DNA from: Aphrocallistes beatrix
Taxonomy: Eukaryota; Porifera; Hexactinellida; Sceptrulophora; Aphrocallistidae
Direction: 5' to 3'
Assembly: GCA_963281255.1 (NCBI GenBank)
Contig: OY725488.1
Coordinates: 5,925,524-5,989,523 of the forward strand
Length of the DNA: 64,000 bases
Every line of letters begins with the position of its first letter. Position 1 is the first letter of the stretch. The notes beneath the pieces were generated by a model. That model saw nothing but the letters and a program-made list of their open reading frames with translations, had not been told where the DNA came from and made no database searches. Shown piece after piece: positions 20,820-32,450 of this stretch. Made by a program: the position numbers and the translations under genes.

Positions 20820-22250
20820 TCATGATAAATATATTTATTCTAAAACTTGATTAGATTACGCCCTTGCCTGTCCAGAGCATTTCAGAAGACAACGTAGTGT
20901 GATGGAACCTGAAGTAGTAGGAGTATGAGGACACACAGTACAATTTCAAAATCAACAGAAAAAAGATAATCCCATTGATAATATACGTATAATAATATAA
21001 CTATGGACTTACTCCACATAACATGCACTTAAATGTTACTTGTTTTTGTAATCTGTTGGAGTCAATTTTCTTTTTCCTATACTCTGAATGTTCTTTTCTT
21101 TGATTTGCAATATTAATAAATATATTTGCAGTCACAATTGAATGTTATACGCGTATATATGTTGGATTGTTGGTCTATAATAGAATTAAAGATGGAAATT
21201 GGATAATTCGGTACTCCCTGCGAAAGAAACAATCCTGAGTTCGGAAAGAACCCCTAACTATATCCATAAAGTAATATAAATGCATATATTTAAATCAAGA
21301 TAACAAGTACAAGTAATATTCGAAATAATTAAGGATTAGACTATGGAATATCCTTACACGTAGCCAGCTAGAGAAGCTCCCGGGAATTAGCATGCGACAA
21401 AGTTATACATAAAATTATACATAAAATGATACGAATTGTAAAACAACAGGTCCCATAGATATTCATATTCTGTTTTAGATGTCCTCTCTCTTAGCGGATT
21501 ATATCATGTGCAAAGTGTTTAGTTACAAAAGAATGTATAGCAGGGCAATATAAATATTCTGATCCTGTCACTGGAAAATTAATCGGGGGACCAATTTTTC
21601 AAGGAAAATCGGTCCTACGCTGAAAATCTTCATCCTACTATGGACTAATTTTCCATGGAGTTTTGGTTCGGGGGACAATTTTTTCATGGAATTTTGGCCG
21701 CCTCTGAATTGAAAATGAGAACGATCATCCCACCTATGCTACACTTCAGTTAAAAACACCCATTAATGATAGACATTCCTTATTGATTCAATTTGGGAAA
21801 TGTATTATGGTAGATCGAATAAACTTGAAGATGTGATAGGAAAATTCACTGAATTGCAATACGTACCAACAGTCCAGTATGTAGATCATTTTAGTAAATT
21901 GAATATGAATAATCTCAATTTGTTCTATAACTACGTAATGAAATGATTCAATGCTAACAATTTTAATATCGCACGTATGCTGATTTCAGTTAGCATGAGG
22001 TAGAATGATAGAATATGAGTAATGATACAACATTCTAATAGAGTATTAATAAATATGAATCATATTACGTACTAGTGCAGACTACTGTGCTGCATATCTA
22101 GGTAACCTCAAATGGTAGAAATATATTTCTATAGCAACGCTGGAATGCAACAACATTCCATTAGAAAAGTTCAAATTTTTCGAATTAATCCATTCCTATC
22201 TTGATTATATTTGAAAATCAGACATTAATAACGCTTTAAAGTGTGCTTAA
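20820..22250. other. AT-rich spacer with one GGTCC repeat
   Basis: No gene-like frame. A degraded GGTCC-family copy lies at about 21566-21700 (tgtcactggaaaattaatcgg, gaccaatttttcaagg, ccatggagttttggttcgg). The rest shows nothing I can name. Confidence 0.5.
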
Positions 22251-22365
22251 CAGGTCAGAATATTGCTAAAATGAATTTCTTAAATCTGTGAAAAACATGT
22301 GTGAAAACCTATAGACTATAACCAATTAAGATATCAAACATAAGTTGTGGCTTTGAAATATTATT

Positions 22366-23175
22366 AAAACGCGACATGTCACGTTTTCAAAACGTGACAT
22401 ATCACAAATTAAAACGTGACATGTCACGTTTTCAAACGTGACATGTCACAAATTAAAACGTGACATGTCACATTTTCAAAACGTGACATGTCACAAATTA
22501 AAACGTGACATGTCACGTTTTCGAAACGTGACATTTCACAAATTAAAACGTGACATGTCACGTTTTCGAAACGTGACATGTCACAAATTAAAACGTGACA
22601 TGTCACAAATTAAAACGTGACATGTCACGTTTTCGAAACGTGACATGTCACAAATTAAAACGTGACATGTCACAAATTAAAACGTGACATGTCACGTTTT
22701 CAAAACGTGACATTTCACAAATTAAAACGTGACATGTCACGTTTTCGAAACGTGACATGTCACAAATTAAAACGTGACATGTCACAAATTAAAACGTGAC
22801 ATGTCACGTTTTCAAAACGTGACATTTCACAAATTAAAACGTGACATGTCACGTTTTCGAAACGTGACATGTCACAAATTAAAACGTGACATGTCACGTT
22901 TTCAAAACGTGACATGTCACAAATTAAAACGTGACATGTCACATTTTCAAAACGTGACATGTCACAAATTAAAACGTGACATGTTACAAATTAAAACGTG
23001 ACATGTCACGTTTTCAAACGTGACATGTCACAAATTAAAACGTGACATGTCACAAATTGAAACGTGACATGTCACAAATTAAAACGTGACATGTCACAAA
23101 TTAAAACGTGACATGTCACAAATTAAAACGTGACATGTCACGTTTTCAAAACGCGACATGTCGCAAATTACAAAA
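22366..23175. repeat. Palindromic satellite, core CGTGACATGTCACG
   Basis: About 800 bp of roughly 22-bp units alternating between 'aacgtgacatgtcacaaatt' and a version ending 'cacgttttcaa'. Every unit centres on the perfect dyad GTGACATGTCAC, about 36 copies. The two outermost units carry the variant CGCGACATGT at both borders. Because of the dyads both strands are open over short stretches; this is not coding. Confidence 0.97.
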
Positions 23176-25115
23176 ATAGGTTAGATAATAGCTTCCAACG
23201 GCTGACATGGGGTTTTCAGGGGTGTAGATTTCGAATATCATATTTTCAAATTGATATGATACTTTTTGTTTACTTTTGTTTAGATTAGGTACATAAAGTA
23301 AACAAATTACAAAAATTGGCTAGATAATAGCTTTCAACGGTTGACATAGGGTTTTCAGGGGTGTAGATTTCGAATATCATATTTTCAGATTGATATGATA
23401 TTTTTTTGTTTACTTTTGTTTAGATTAGGTACATAAAGTAAACAAATTACAAAAATTGGCTAGATAATAGCTTTCAACGGTTGACATGGGGTTTTCAGGG
23501 GTGTAGATTTCGAATATCATATTTTCAAATTGATATGATAAATTATTTGTTTCCTTTTGTTTACAATATATCAGGGTTGAAACCGAATAGTTGATTATTC
23601 GGTTTAACCAAATATCATTATTTGGTATTCGGTTAAGAACCAAATAAATTGGTCAACCGAATAATTTGGTCAACCAAATAATTTGGTCAACCGAATAATT
23701 TGGTCAACCAAATAATTTGGTCAACCGAATAATTTGGTCAACCAAATAATTTGGTCAACCGAATAATTTGGTCAACTGAATATTTAGCCAAACAAATAAT
23801 TTGCATGCTTTCCCAACACAATAATCACATGTTCTTACAAGAAGTGGTCCGAAAACAAATAAATATAATAGGCTTACTTATACTTGAATATATTTTTGTA
23901 TAAATATTTATATAAACATTTATGCAAAAATATAATCAAGTATTATTTGGTTGACCGAATTATTCGGTTGACCAAATTATTTGGTCGACCAAATATTCGG
24001 TTGACCAAATTATTCGGTTGACCAAATTATTTGGTTGACCAAATATTCGGTTGACCAAATTATTCGGTTTGACCATTATTCGGTTAACCAAATTATTTGG
24101 TCTACCCATTATTCGGTTAAATTGGTATTTGGTTGAAGCGGTTTCAACCTTGCAATATATACATAAAGTAAACAAATTACAAAAATAGGCTAGATAATAG
24201 CTTTCAACGGTTGACATGGGGTTTTCAGGGGTGTAGATTTCGAATATCATATTTTCAGATCGATATGATAAATTATTTGTTTACTTTTGTTTACAATGGA
24301 TACATAAAGTAAACAAATTACAAAAATAGGCTAGATAATAGCTTCCAACGGCTGACATGGGGTTTTTGGGGTGTAGATTTCGAATATCATATTTTCAAAT
24401 TGATATGATATTTTTTTGTTTACTTTTATTTAGATTAGATACATAAAGTAAACAAATCTCTAAAATATGCAAGAAACTTGCTTTCAACGGTTGACAGGGT
24501 TTTCAGGGGTGTAGATTTCGAATATCGTATTTTCAGATCGATATGATAAATTATTTGTTTACTTTTGTTTACAATGGATACATAAAGTAATCAAATTACA
24601 AAAATAGGCTAGATAATAGCTTCCAACGGTTGACATGGGGTTTTTAGGGGTGTAGATTTCGAATATCATATTTTCAAATTGATATGATATTTTTTTGTTT
24701 ACTTTTATTTAGATTAGATACATAAAGTAAACAAATCTCTAAAATATGCAAGAAACTTGCTTTCAACGGTTGACAGGGTTTTCAGGGGTGTAGATTTCGA
24801 ATATCGTATTTTCAGATCGATATGATAAATTATTTGTTTACTTTTGTTTACAATGGATACATAAAGTAATCAAATTACAAAAATAGGCTAGATAATAGCT
24901 TCCAACGGTTGACATGGGGTTTTTAGGGGTGTAGATTTCGAATATCATATTTTCAGATTGAAATGATATTTTTTTGTTTACTTTTGTTTAGATTAGGTAC
25001 ATAAAGTAAACAAATTACAAAAATAGGCTAGATAATAGTTTCCAACGGCTGACATGGGGTTTTTAGGGGTGTAGATTTCGAATATCATATTTTCAGATCC
25101 ATATGAGAATTAATG
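23176..25115. repeat. ~140-bp tandem array (about ten copies)
   Basis: Direct repeats carrying aaattacaaaaataggctag, ataatagcttccaacgg, tgacatggggttttcagggg, tgtagatttcgaatatcat and ttgtttacttttgtttag. Unit starts lie near 23164, 23304, 23444, 24175, 24310, 24455, 24590, 24735, 24870 and 25010. The array is interrupted by a hAT-type MITE. Single dispersed copies exist at 14.54 and 62.3 kb, and a very diverged one near 53.2 kb. Confidence 0.93.
23572..24152. mobile_element. 581-bp hAT-type MITE with CAATATAT target duplication
   Basis: The left end CAGGGTTGAAACCG matches the reverse complement of the right end (CAAGGTTGAAACCG) with one mismatch. It is flanked by identical 8-mers CAATATAT at 23564-23571 and 24153-24160. 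Inside are two opposed tandem blocks of a 17-bp unit (ggtcaaccgaataattt / ggtcaaccaaataattt) around an AT-rich centre. It split one unit of the 140-bp array. No transposase. Confidence 0.93.
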
Positions 25116-25149
25116 GTTAACTTTTGTTTATATAAAATAAACAAATTAC

Positions 25150-25719
25150 AAAACTTTGTAAGAGAGTAGCTTCCAACGGCTGGTTGCTCATATTTGCTAT
25201 ATAAACTTCATTCGCTTTGTGGTCAATAGCTATTCCCCTAGGATTATAAAACATCCCATTCCCTGTGCCAGTGGAGCAACTCTTTAGTATCGGATTCTCC
25301 CTCCCGACGTATTCAGGAATTAACTCAATCAGATCTGCTTCTTCTATAGTTTTCAGAATTCGTTCAGAAAAACAACGAAACTCAATCAAGTTCAAATTTC
25401 CAACAAATACCTTCAACTCTTCTTTTGCTTTCACTTCAGCGTCGAAAGTTGATTTCATTGAAGCGAGTTTTTCTCCTAACAAATTGCTGGTCATTGTTGC
25501 GATCACTTTTTCTTTTGAAAGTTTCAATTGTTGGATTGCTTCGTCTAACTCTAAATTATTGTCGTGTGCTGTCTTCATAGCTGTCAGTTGAGACAACAAA
25601 TCGTGTCTTCGCTTATTTAAAGCCTGAAACAATTCATCAAATGTTTGAGTAATGACTCTATACAGAACTTCGAACTGTGCGTCGAAATTAATTTCCCTTA
25701 CAACTCTCGCTTCAGCCAT
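25150..25719 (-). pseudogene. N-terminal coiled-coil + first NHL repeat of a TRIM-like gene, truncated
   Basis: A clean frame from ATG (MAEARVVREINFDAQFEVLY) through a ~110-residue coiled coil (LNKRRHDLLSQLTAMK ... LKLSKEKVIATMTSNLL) and a linker. It then enters an NHL repeat, NGMFYNPRGIAIDHKANEVY, and breaks after ANMSN, where the 140-bp satellite unit begins. In the sister copy at 35.05 kb this point continues N-H-R-I-Q-V, so the coding sequence here was cut by repeat invasion. The missing C-terminal part resembles the remnant at 18.4-19.0 kb, 6 kb away on the same strand. There is no RING or B-box in the visible part. An expressed truncated protein is possible; a 6-kb intron is less likely because no splice donor or acceptor sits at the break points. 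Confidence 0.7.
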
Positions 25720-25739
25720 TGTATAGAATCTAATTTTAG

Positions 25740-27040
25740 AAATGATATGTTTTATTCTGTAATTAATTATTTATACAAGATTACAGTGTAACGAAGGTTC
25801 AACGATTTAAGAAATTCAACATTTTAAAATATTCACAATCTAAACAGAGGGCATGACTTTTAAATTATCATCCATCAGATTAGCTTATTCATTAGCAGAA
25901 CTTCTCAACTCCTTGTTCCCTCTGAGATTTTAGACCTTATTCATCCTTACCCGCTCCTAGCTTTTGATCCAACCTACTGTATTGCTTTTGAGTTTACTCG
26001 TGAGTGTGGGGAGCGGGGATGCTTTTTTAGTCCATGTCAGTGGTTCACAATTTTTAAACTGCGTACCTCGTCAGCAAAGTTAGGGTTATAATGACCAATT
26101 TTTAAATACACTCCACAAAATAAACGATTGTCGTACCCCGAGAGTCAAAAAGGGGGTCCTCAAACAGGGACGTCGCCAGGACTTTTCTTCTAGGGGCAAA
26201 AGACAAAGCAGCTTTTATGGTGCACAACAGCCAGATGGGATCTGGGGGCGGTGTAAGACCCCAGTAGGGTTGAAGGGCTTTGCCCTGGAAGCTGATAGTA
26301 TTTACCTCAAAATATGCTCAGATTCCTCAAATTTTGACAAAATAAATGCAATATTTTTAAGAAAATAGTTTTTAATTCCTAATGAGGGTACAAAATACTA
26401 GAAACTAGATTTCATTGGGAAAGCGGAATAAGGTCGAATTTTCAAAACTGGAATAAGGCCGAATGATCAATTTGGATCTAGAGGAAGAATGGTGTTTATT
26501 TTGCAAAATAATGTAGGGCCGATTGGAGACATTTTTTGGTTTACTCGGATACAGGGGAGATTCTAAGGGTTTTTGATGCGGAATATTTTATCAATTTTCC
26601 TGTTAAGGAAGTTTCCTGCAAAATATATATTTAACTTGTTAGTCACTTGTTTATTCCAGTATTACGTACATATCATTCGACTATTTCTAAATTTGATAAT
26701 TCTTATTCCAGATTGATTCCAGTGTTAAATAATTATTCTCACTCTATGCCCACTCTCTCTGGATTTGTGTGGCTGCTAGCCCTTGTGTGTACTAAAGACG
26801 TCCCTGCATGGATGTGGTTTTCCACAAAGGTTAACCAATTCATATATATCAACCATTCCAATACTATTTTAAACAAAAATACAATCGTGAAAAGTATTAA
26901 AGAACTATGGCAGTTTATAATTAACTCAATTTGGAATTGTGGAGTAGATAGGAAGGCCAAGGGCAAATAAAATGGAAGGATTCTTAGTTAAAATTTCAAA
27001 TTACAAGAAGACTAAAAATACGCAATACTGGCACCTTCTT
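25740..27040. other. Repeat-derived spacer, no gene identified
   Basis: Low-complexity AT-rich DNA with fragments that look like transposon ends (cagggacgtcgccaggactt near 26165 and gacgtccctg near 26800) but no matching target duplication. Short open frames at 26.65-26.97 kb on both strands have no recognisable content. Confidence 0.4.
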
Positions 27041-27048
27041 AATGGACC

Positions 27049-27414
27049 TGTCACGAAAGTTTTGGTCCGCGAAAAAATTGGTCGTCCCCTGAAAATTTTG
27101 GTCCTGCAATGGACCATTTTTCCATGGAATATTGGTCTGGGGGACCATTTTTTCAGGGACAATTGGTCCGGGGGACCATTTTTTTCAGGGGAAATTGGTC
27201 CGGGAGACCATTTTTTTTCAGGGAATATTGGTCTGGGGGGGACCATTTTTTCAGGAAAATTGGTCCGGGGGACCATTCTTTTCAGGGTAAATTGGTCCGG
27301 GAAACCATTTCTTTCAGAGAATATTGGTCTGGGGACCATTTTTCAGGAAAAATTGTCCGGGAGACTAATTTTCCCTGAAAAAATTGGTCCCCCGGACCAA
27401 TATTCCAGTGACAT
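27049..27414. repeat. GGTCC-type foldback repeat with ~33-bp internal tandem units
   Basis: The ends read ctgtcacgaaagttttggtcc and ggaccaatattccagtgaca, roughly reverse complements. Inside, units of about 33 bp alternate 'ggtccgggggaccatttttt' with 'tcagggaaaattggtcc'. Related copies occur at 17.99, 21.57, 30.24 and 40.86 kb. Confidence 0.8.
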
Positions 27415-28165
27415 ACCTGTGCCCAGATTATAATTAGGCTTCTAAGAATCGCTAATGAAATTAGATGAGAGAGCAATTAAAAGTAAATGCATAACATTCA
27501 AGAAATGACCTGAATTATCAATCAACGATAAAGTGAACGATTTACCTGAAAACGTTGATAAGAACAGTGTGAAGTTAGAATAAACTTGAAATGTTTGAAA
27601 TTGAATAGAAACAAATGTTGAGTAAATGGATTGAGTTTATATGCATCTATGTATGCTATTTATGTAGAAACTGAGCTAGTGTAAGACTATACTGGAGCTA
27701 GTGCACAGATATAGTAATATACCTTGTAGCATTCAGATTACAAACCATCAACTCATACTCTACTTTAGTACCATACATTGTAAAATGCCTATAAAGAGGA
27801 TTACCTCTATGCTGCCGCGATTTTCAATCTTATCTGAATAAATTTGACTGGGCCTAGCATCAAAATGAGTCTTCGGAATAAGACCTAATTCGAAGTAGGA
27901 ATAAAATCTAAAACGTGTGAAGTAGGAATAAGACCTAACTATTTTCGAAGTAGGAATAAGACCTAAAACGTGTGAGGTAGGAATAAGACCTAAACGTGTG
28001 GAGTAGGAATAAGACCTAAAACATACTAAGTAGGAATAAGACCTAAAACATACTAAGTAGGAATAAGACCTAAAACATACTAAGTAGGAATAAGACCTAA
28101 AAACTGCTAAGTAGGATTAAAACCTAAAATGCTCACTTCCCTCCAATTTAGGTCTTATTCCGATT
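27115..28165 (+). repeat. Duplicated ~1-kb unit, copy A
   Basis: Sequence from about 27119 to 28140 is repeated almost base for base at 30243-31370, including 450 bp of otherwise unique DNA (27410-27870 versus 30655-31100). It ends in a tandem block 'gtaggaataagacctaaaa', closed by the inverted copy tttaggtcttattccg. Direct repetition around internal transposon fragments might be mistaken for LTRs; see the findings. Confidence 0.85.
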
Positions 28166-28169
28166 GTTA

Positions 28170-28870
28170 CTAAAATCCGGGACGGGACGGGACAGCGGCG
28201 GGATATTCCGGGTTTTGACTAAAATACGGGACACGTTTTAAACTGCCAGAATGGTCCCACATTGCACTGAATATCATATTCACAGGTACTGCAGATACGC
28301 CCATGGGCATAGCTAGGGTCTTGTCAGGGCTCACCGGCTCAATAACATCATGAATATCTTCCATGTGTTCATTTCTAACTTTCTTTGCCTGCATCAACTC
28401 AATTTGCACATCTGCCTCTGAAATTTTGTAATTTACAAGCATAGGCTTGATCGTGGTAAAGTCAAGAAAATCCCTAGACTTGGGTGAGCAAGCTGAAATT
28501 CCTTTCATGCACAACTTTGTTGCATTATTAAAACGCTTGTTCAGTTCATCTATCATGCAATCAAGTACACGATAATAGATTGTAACGCAGTATTGATCCT
28601 CAGTTTAGTGACTAATTAGTGACTAGTGACTAAAGTGACTAATGCAGCATCACACAGTTTAGCTGGTAATTTGTGCCTTCTTTTTCGTGGTAACCTGCTA
28701 ATTTCGATATCGTGATCATCTGCAAACATCAGAGCTTCATTCCAAATTTCTTTCCACTGTTTCTCTGATTTCAATAGTTGCATCAATTAATGACATTGCA
28801 GACAATCCTCAATTGTAATTGTGGGGATAATGCCACTCTCCAACCTCTGCTCTGCACTACTCGATGTTGT
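28170..28870 (-). pseudogene. hAT-like transposase (ZMYM1-type) fragment
   Basis: Read on the minus strand in two frames: SEKQWKEIWNEALMFADDHD, EISRLPRKRRHKLPAKL, then a break and MIDELNKRFNNATKLC, MKGISACSPKSRDFLDF. The pattern of W-x-x-I/E...PR-x-R at the front and D-E-L-x-x-R-F ... SP-K-S-x-x-F-L-D behind is the middle part of hAT-superfamily proteins related to zinc finger MYM-type 1. The catalytic ends are missing and there are stops, so it is dead. Its C-terminal side runs into a GGGACGGGA-type repeat. Confidence 0.55.
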
Positions 28871-29480
28871 TGAATATTGTAACTGTGCTTGAATGTTCAC
28901 ACATTCGTCATCACTGGATGAGGTCATTTCAGCTTGGTCAACTCGTAGTTGGGACTCAGTCACCTGAATTTCTCTCTCTAGTGTGCTCGAGCTTTCCTTA
29001 TTCTCATTACTCTTGGGTAGAGGCTCTGTACTCCATAAATAAGGTAATTCTCTTGGCTATTTAGGTGATTTGATTATTGACTAATATAAGTTGTGATGGA
29101 ATTGAATTAGCAAAAAACACACCATATTTTATACCCTTTAAAATCCAACTATGATGTAGTAAAAACGCTTACACATCAATTATAATCCCATTGTGTAATT
29201 TCTTAGACCATAATTCCCATATTGTGTAATTTCTTAGACCATGAATTCCACATTTTGGCAAGTAGTATTCGACAATTATTTAGAACAATAATAGACCAGT
29301 AAAGTAGCGGTATCCATTAGAAAAAAATAGGTTTGCACGTCCTTCTTGTTCTAACTATTTCAGTAGGGTCCCGGGCCCCAGGATTGAAATACTGAGAGGG
29401 TAGGCCCCTCCCTAAGTGCGACAAGGGGGGCCTCGGCTGCGCTAACCGGGGCCTGGCCCCCTAGCTACGCCACTGATTAT
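28871..29480. other. Spacer, possibly the N-terminal remnant of the hAT fragment
   Basis: On the minus strand 28871-29040 can be read as a serine-rich stretch (ESSSTLEREIQVTESQ) that may belong to the transposase fragment. Around 29370-29470 is GC-rich DNA ending ctagctacgccactg, a common hAT end. Nothing firmer. Confidence 0.35.
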
Positions 29481-29844
29481 GACTGCTATTTCAGGAGCAG
29501 TTGGAGCGTTGTAGCGTCTCGGATCTGGTGCACCATCAGCTCTGATGGTCACCCTAACATCCACCCCCCTTGTCTTTCATCATAGCGACACCTTGTCTGA
29601 AGTGAGAGACGTAGGGGTTTACTTCATGCAGCAAGTTCTGCAGTAGTCGCAGTTCGGGGAGACTCGCATCTCCAAGGTGTCGCTTGCGATTCTCCAGCTC
29701 TCCCTCAGGAGTACCATCATGGATGTAAATTTGTGCAAATGAAGGAGCTTCTCCTACTCGAGGAGTCAGCTGCCCAATGTAATGATGCACAACACCATGG
29801 ATACGGAATGTGTACACTTCGCACCTAGCGCGAGGTGCATGCAT
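29480..29844 (-). pseudogene. Helitron replicase/helicase fragment
   Basis: The main frame reads YTFRIHGVVHHYIGQLTPRV, GEAPSFAQIYIHDGTPEGE, then LPELRLLQNLLHEVNPYVSH. This is the segment immediately before the Rep domain in Helitron polyproteins (F-x-I-H-G-x-x-x-H-x-I-G ... A-Q-x-Y-I-x-D ... NPYV). A second frame continues with TIRADGAPDPRRYNAPTAPE, also Helitron-typical (RRYNAPT), after a frameshift. No Rep HUH motif or helicase domain remains. Confidence 0.7.
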
Positions 29845-30241
29845 TAGTGCGAATTTCTAGAGTTGGCATTAGTGCGAATTTGGAGAGTTGGCATTAGTTC
29901 TACTCGAGTTTTAGAGAGTTGTCATTAGTTCTACTCTACTTTTGAGAGGGTTGTTATTAGTTCTACTCGAATTTGGGAGAGTTGGCATTAGTTCTAAATA
30001 ATCAATTCTTGATTTTTACTCATTGTTATGCTTCCAAACCTCACAAAATTAAAATGCCACTTCACGTTCAATTTGACACTGTTTCAAATTTAAAATGCCT
30101 ACTTTCACTTTCTGCGATTATTTTCTCCGCAACCATATTTCCGGTAACGAATGTCCATTCTCTATAAAAAAGAGTAAAACTAATGCCAACCCTCCAAAGC
30201 GCGAGTAAAACTAATGACAACCCTCACAAAAGTAGAGTAGT

Positions 30242-31635
30242 TCCATGGAATATTGGTCTGGGGGGACCATTTTTTCAGGGACAATTGGTCCGGGGGACCA
30301 TTTTTTTCAGGGGAAATTGGTCCGGGAGACCATTTTTTTCAGGGAATATTGGTCTGGGGGGACCATTTTTTCAGGGACAATTGGTCCGGGGACCATTTTT
30401 TTCAGGGTAAATTGGTCCGGGGGACCATTTTTTCAGGGAATATTGGTCCGGGGGACCATTTTTTTTCAGACAATATTGGTCTGGGGACCATTTTTCAGGA
30501 AAAATTGTCCGGGAGACTAATTTTCCATTAAAAAATTGGTCCGGGTGGACCAAAATTCCATGGAAAATTGGTCCATAGTAGGACCAAGACTTTCAGGTCG
30601 GACCGATTTTCCCTGAAAAAATTGGTCCCCCGGACCAATATTCCAGTGACATACCTGTGCCCAGATTATAATTAGGCTTCTAAGAATCGCTAATGAAATT
30701 AGATGAGAGAGCAATTAAAAGTAAATGCATAACATTCAAGAAATGACCTGAATTATCAATCAACGATAAAGTGAACGATTTACCTGAAAACGTTGATAAG
30801 AACAGTGTGAAGTTAGAATAAACTTGAAATGTTTGAAATTGAATAGAACAAATGTTGAGTAAATGGATTGAGTTTATATGCATCTATGTATGCTATTTAT
30901 GTAGAAACTGAGCTAGTGTAAGACTATACTGGAGCTAGTGCACAGATATAGTAATATACCTTGTAGCATTCAGATTACAAACCATCAACTCATACTCTAC
31001 TTTAGTACCATACATTGTAAAATGCCTATAAAGAGGATTACCTCTATGCTGCCGCGATTTTCAATCTTATCTGAATAAATTTGACTGGGCCTAGCATCAA
31101 AATGAGTCTTCGGAATAAGACCTAATTCGAAGTAGGAATAAAATCTAAAACGTGTGAAGTAGGAATAAAATCTAAAACGTGTGAAGTAAGAATAAGACCT
31201 AAAACGTGTGAGGTAGGAATAAGACCTAAACGTGTGAGGTAGGAATAAGACCTAAACGTGTGGAGTAGGAATAAGACCTAAAACATACTAAGTAGGAATA
31301 AGACCTAAAACATACTAAGTAGGAATAAGACCTAAAAACTGCTAAGTAGGATTAAAACTTAAAATGCCACACAGTACTCCCTTACGCATAATAGTGCCAA
31401 TTTCATACTCAATTGAACACTATTTCAGAACTAAAATGCTCACTTCCCTCCAATTTTAGGTCTTATTCCTACTTTGAAGATTTTAGGTCTTATTCCTACT
31501 TTGAAATTATTATAGGTCTTATTCCCACTTCGCACGTTTTAGATCTTATTCCTACTTCGCACGTTTTAGGTCTTATTCCTACTTCGAATGGTTTAGGTCT
31601 TATTCCTACTTCAATTATAGGTCTTATTCCGACTC
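30242..31635 (+). repeat. Duplicated unit, copy B (GGTCC block + unique + 'aataagacc' block)
   Basis: It begins with a GGTCC tandem block (30243-30660), continues with the 450-bp segment shared with copy A, then a block of 'gtaggaataagacctaaaac' units. It closes with inverted copies of the same word (31455-31635: 'ttttaggtcttattcctact'). The aataagacc portion (about 31110-31635) looks like a MITE with CGGAATAAGACCTAA ends. Confidence 0.82.
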
Positions 31636-31799
31636 CTCATAAAAATATAGAAATCGGTGTTCGTTTGCCCTCCCAAGGCAGATATCTCAGAATTTAAAAT
31701 GGTCTTTACTTTGTATCAGAAATTAATTTTTAGAGTCGCTGCCTTCGAATGTTTGAAAGAAAGCCTAGACCCTGAAAAGTAAATATTCGCCTCCGCCCA

Positions 31800-32450
31800 A
31801 AGATTTCGGGAGATGACTTGGCCCCCGGACAGCCTGCCACCGACATTTTCATGAGTTTCCTCTCAACCCAACCTCAAGGAATGGGTGGGACACAAGAGGA
31901 CACGATTTCGGACGACGGAGTAGTAAAGATGGTTGGGGAGGTGGAATGGGCTCTAACTCTCAGAGACATCCCTCTCGACCAATGGTTCCGGACTTCTGGG
32001 GAGTCACGTCTAGTAGGATCGCGTGTGTATGAGTATCTACCAAGATGGGCATAGGACACCGGCATCGGGTCCAAAGCGAAGAACAGAGGTAAATATAGTT
32101 CGCCTGAAGAGAGACTTCCAACCAATGCGGTACAGAGCAGAATCGACGAAATGGAGAGAGTTCAAATGTTATGGCTGTGACCGAACGAGTCCTCTCGTGA
32201 AAAACTGCCCGAATAGGAGCGCAGTCATTGCGGAGAAGTTGGTCATTGAGCAAGTGATTGTCGCATGAGACCCGAAAACAGAGAACCGCAGGAGTCGAGC
32301 TGGAGGCGTAAATCCGAATCTTTCCAGTGTCTGTTGGAGAGGATGCTGTGGTGGTTCAAGCTTGGATTGGCGGAGAAGAGTTCGCGGCAATGCTCGATAG
32401 GGGGCTATCAGGCCAAACTTGGTCCGGGGGCCCAGTTTGGTTGTTAAATT
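31800..32450 (+). pseudogene. Ty3-like retrotransposon gag knuckle and protease remnant
   Basis: Forward-strand fragments include a zinc-knuckle-like CYGCDRTSPLVKNCPN (32167-32215, the histidine replaced or shifted) and, 120 bp on in another frame, VVQAWIGGEEFAAMLDRG. The latter is an aspartic-protease active-site region in which the usual D-T/S-G is D-R-G. The protease frame runs into GGTCC repeat DNA near 32420. Order (gag knuckle, then protease) fits Ty3-like elements. Inactive. Confidence 0.55.

Noticed and set aside
22424..23001. Repetitive MTCH-type open frames in the palindromic satellite
   Set aside because: They arise from the repeated dyad on both strands and contain no protein-like signal.
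26165..26806. Possible hAT element from cagggacgtcgccagg to gacgtccctg
   Set aside because: Only about 10 bp of terminal match and no 8-bp duplication.
27001..27476. Open frames rich in GPGDHF/GPPDQ repeats at 27 and 30 kb
   Set aside because: They are translations of GGTCC tandem repeats, on both strands and in several frames.
27115..31635. LTR retrotransposon with two direct LTRs
   Set aside because: No TG/CA ends, primer-binding site, or retroviral-type coding between the copies; the contents are hAT and Helitron fragments.
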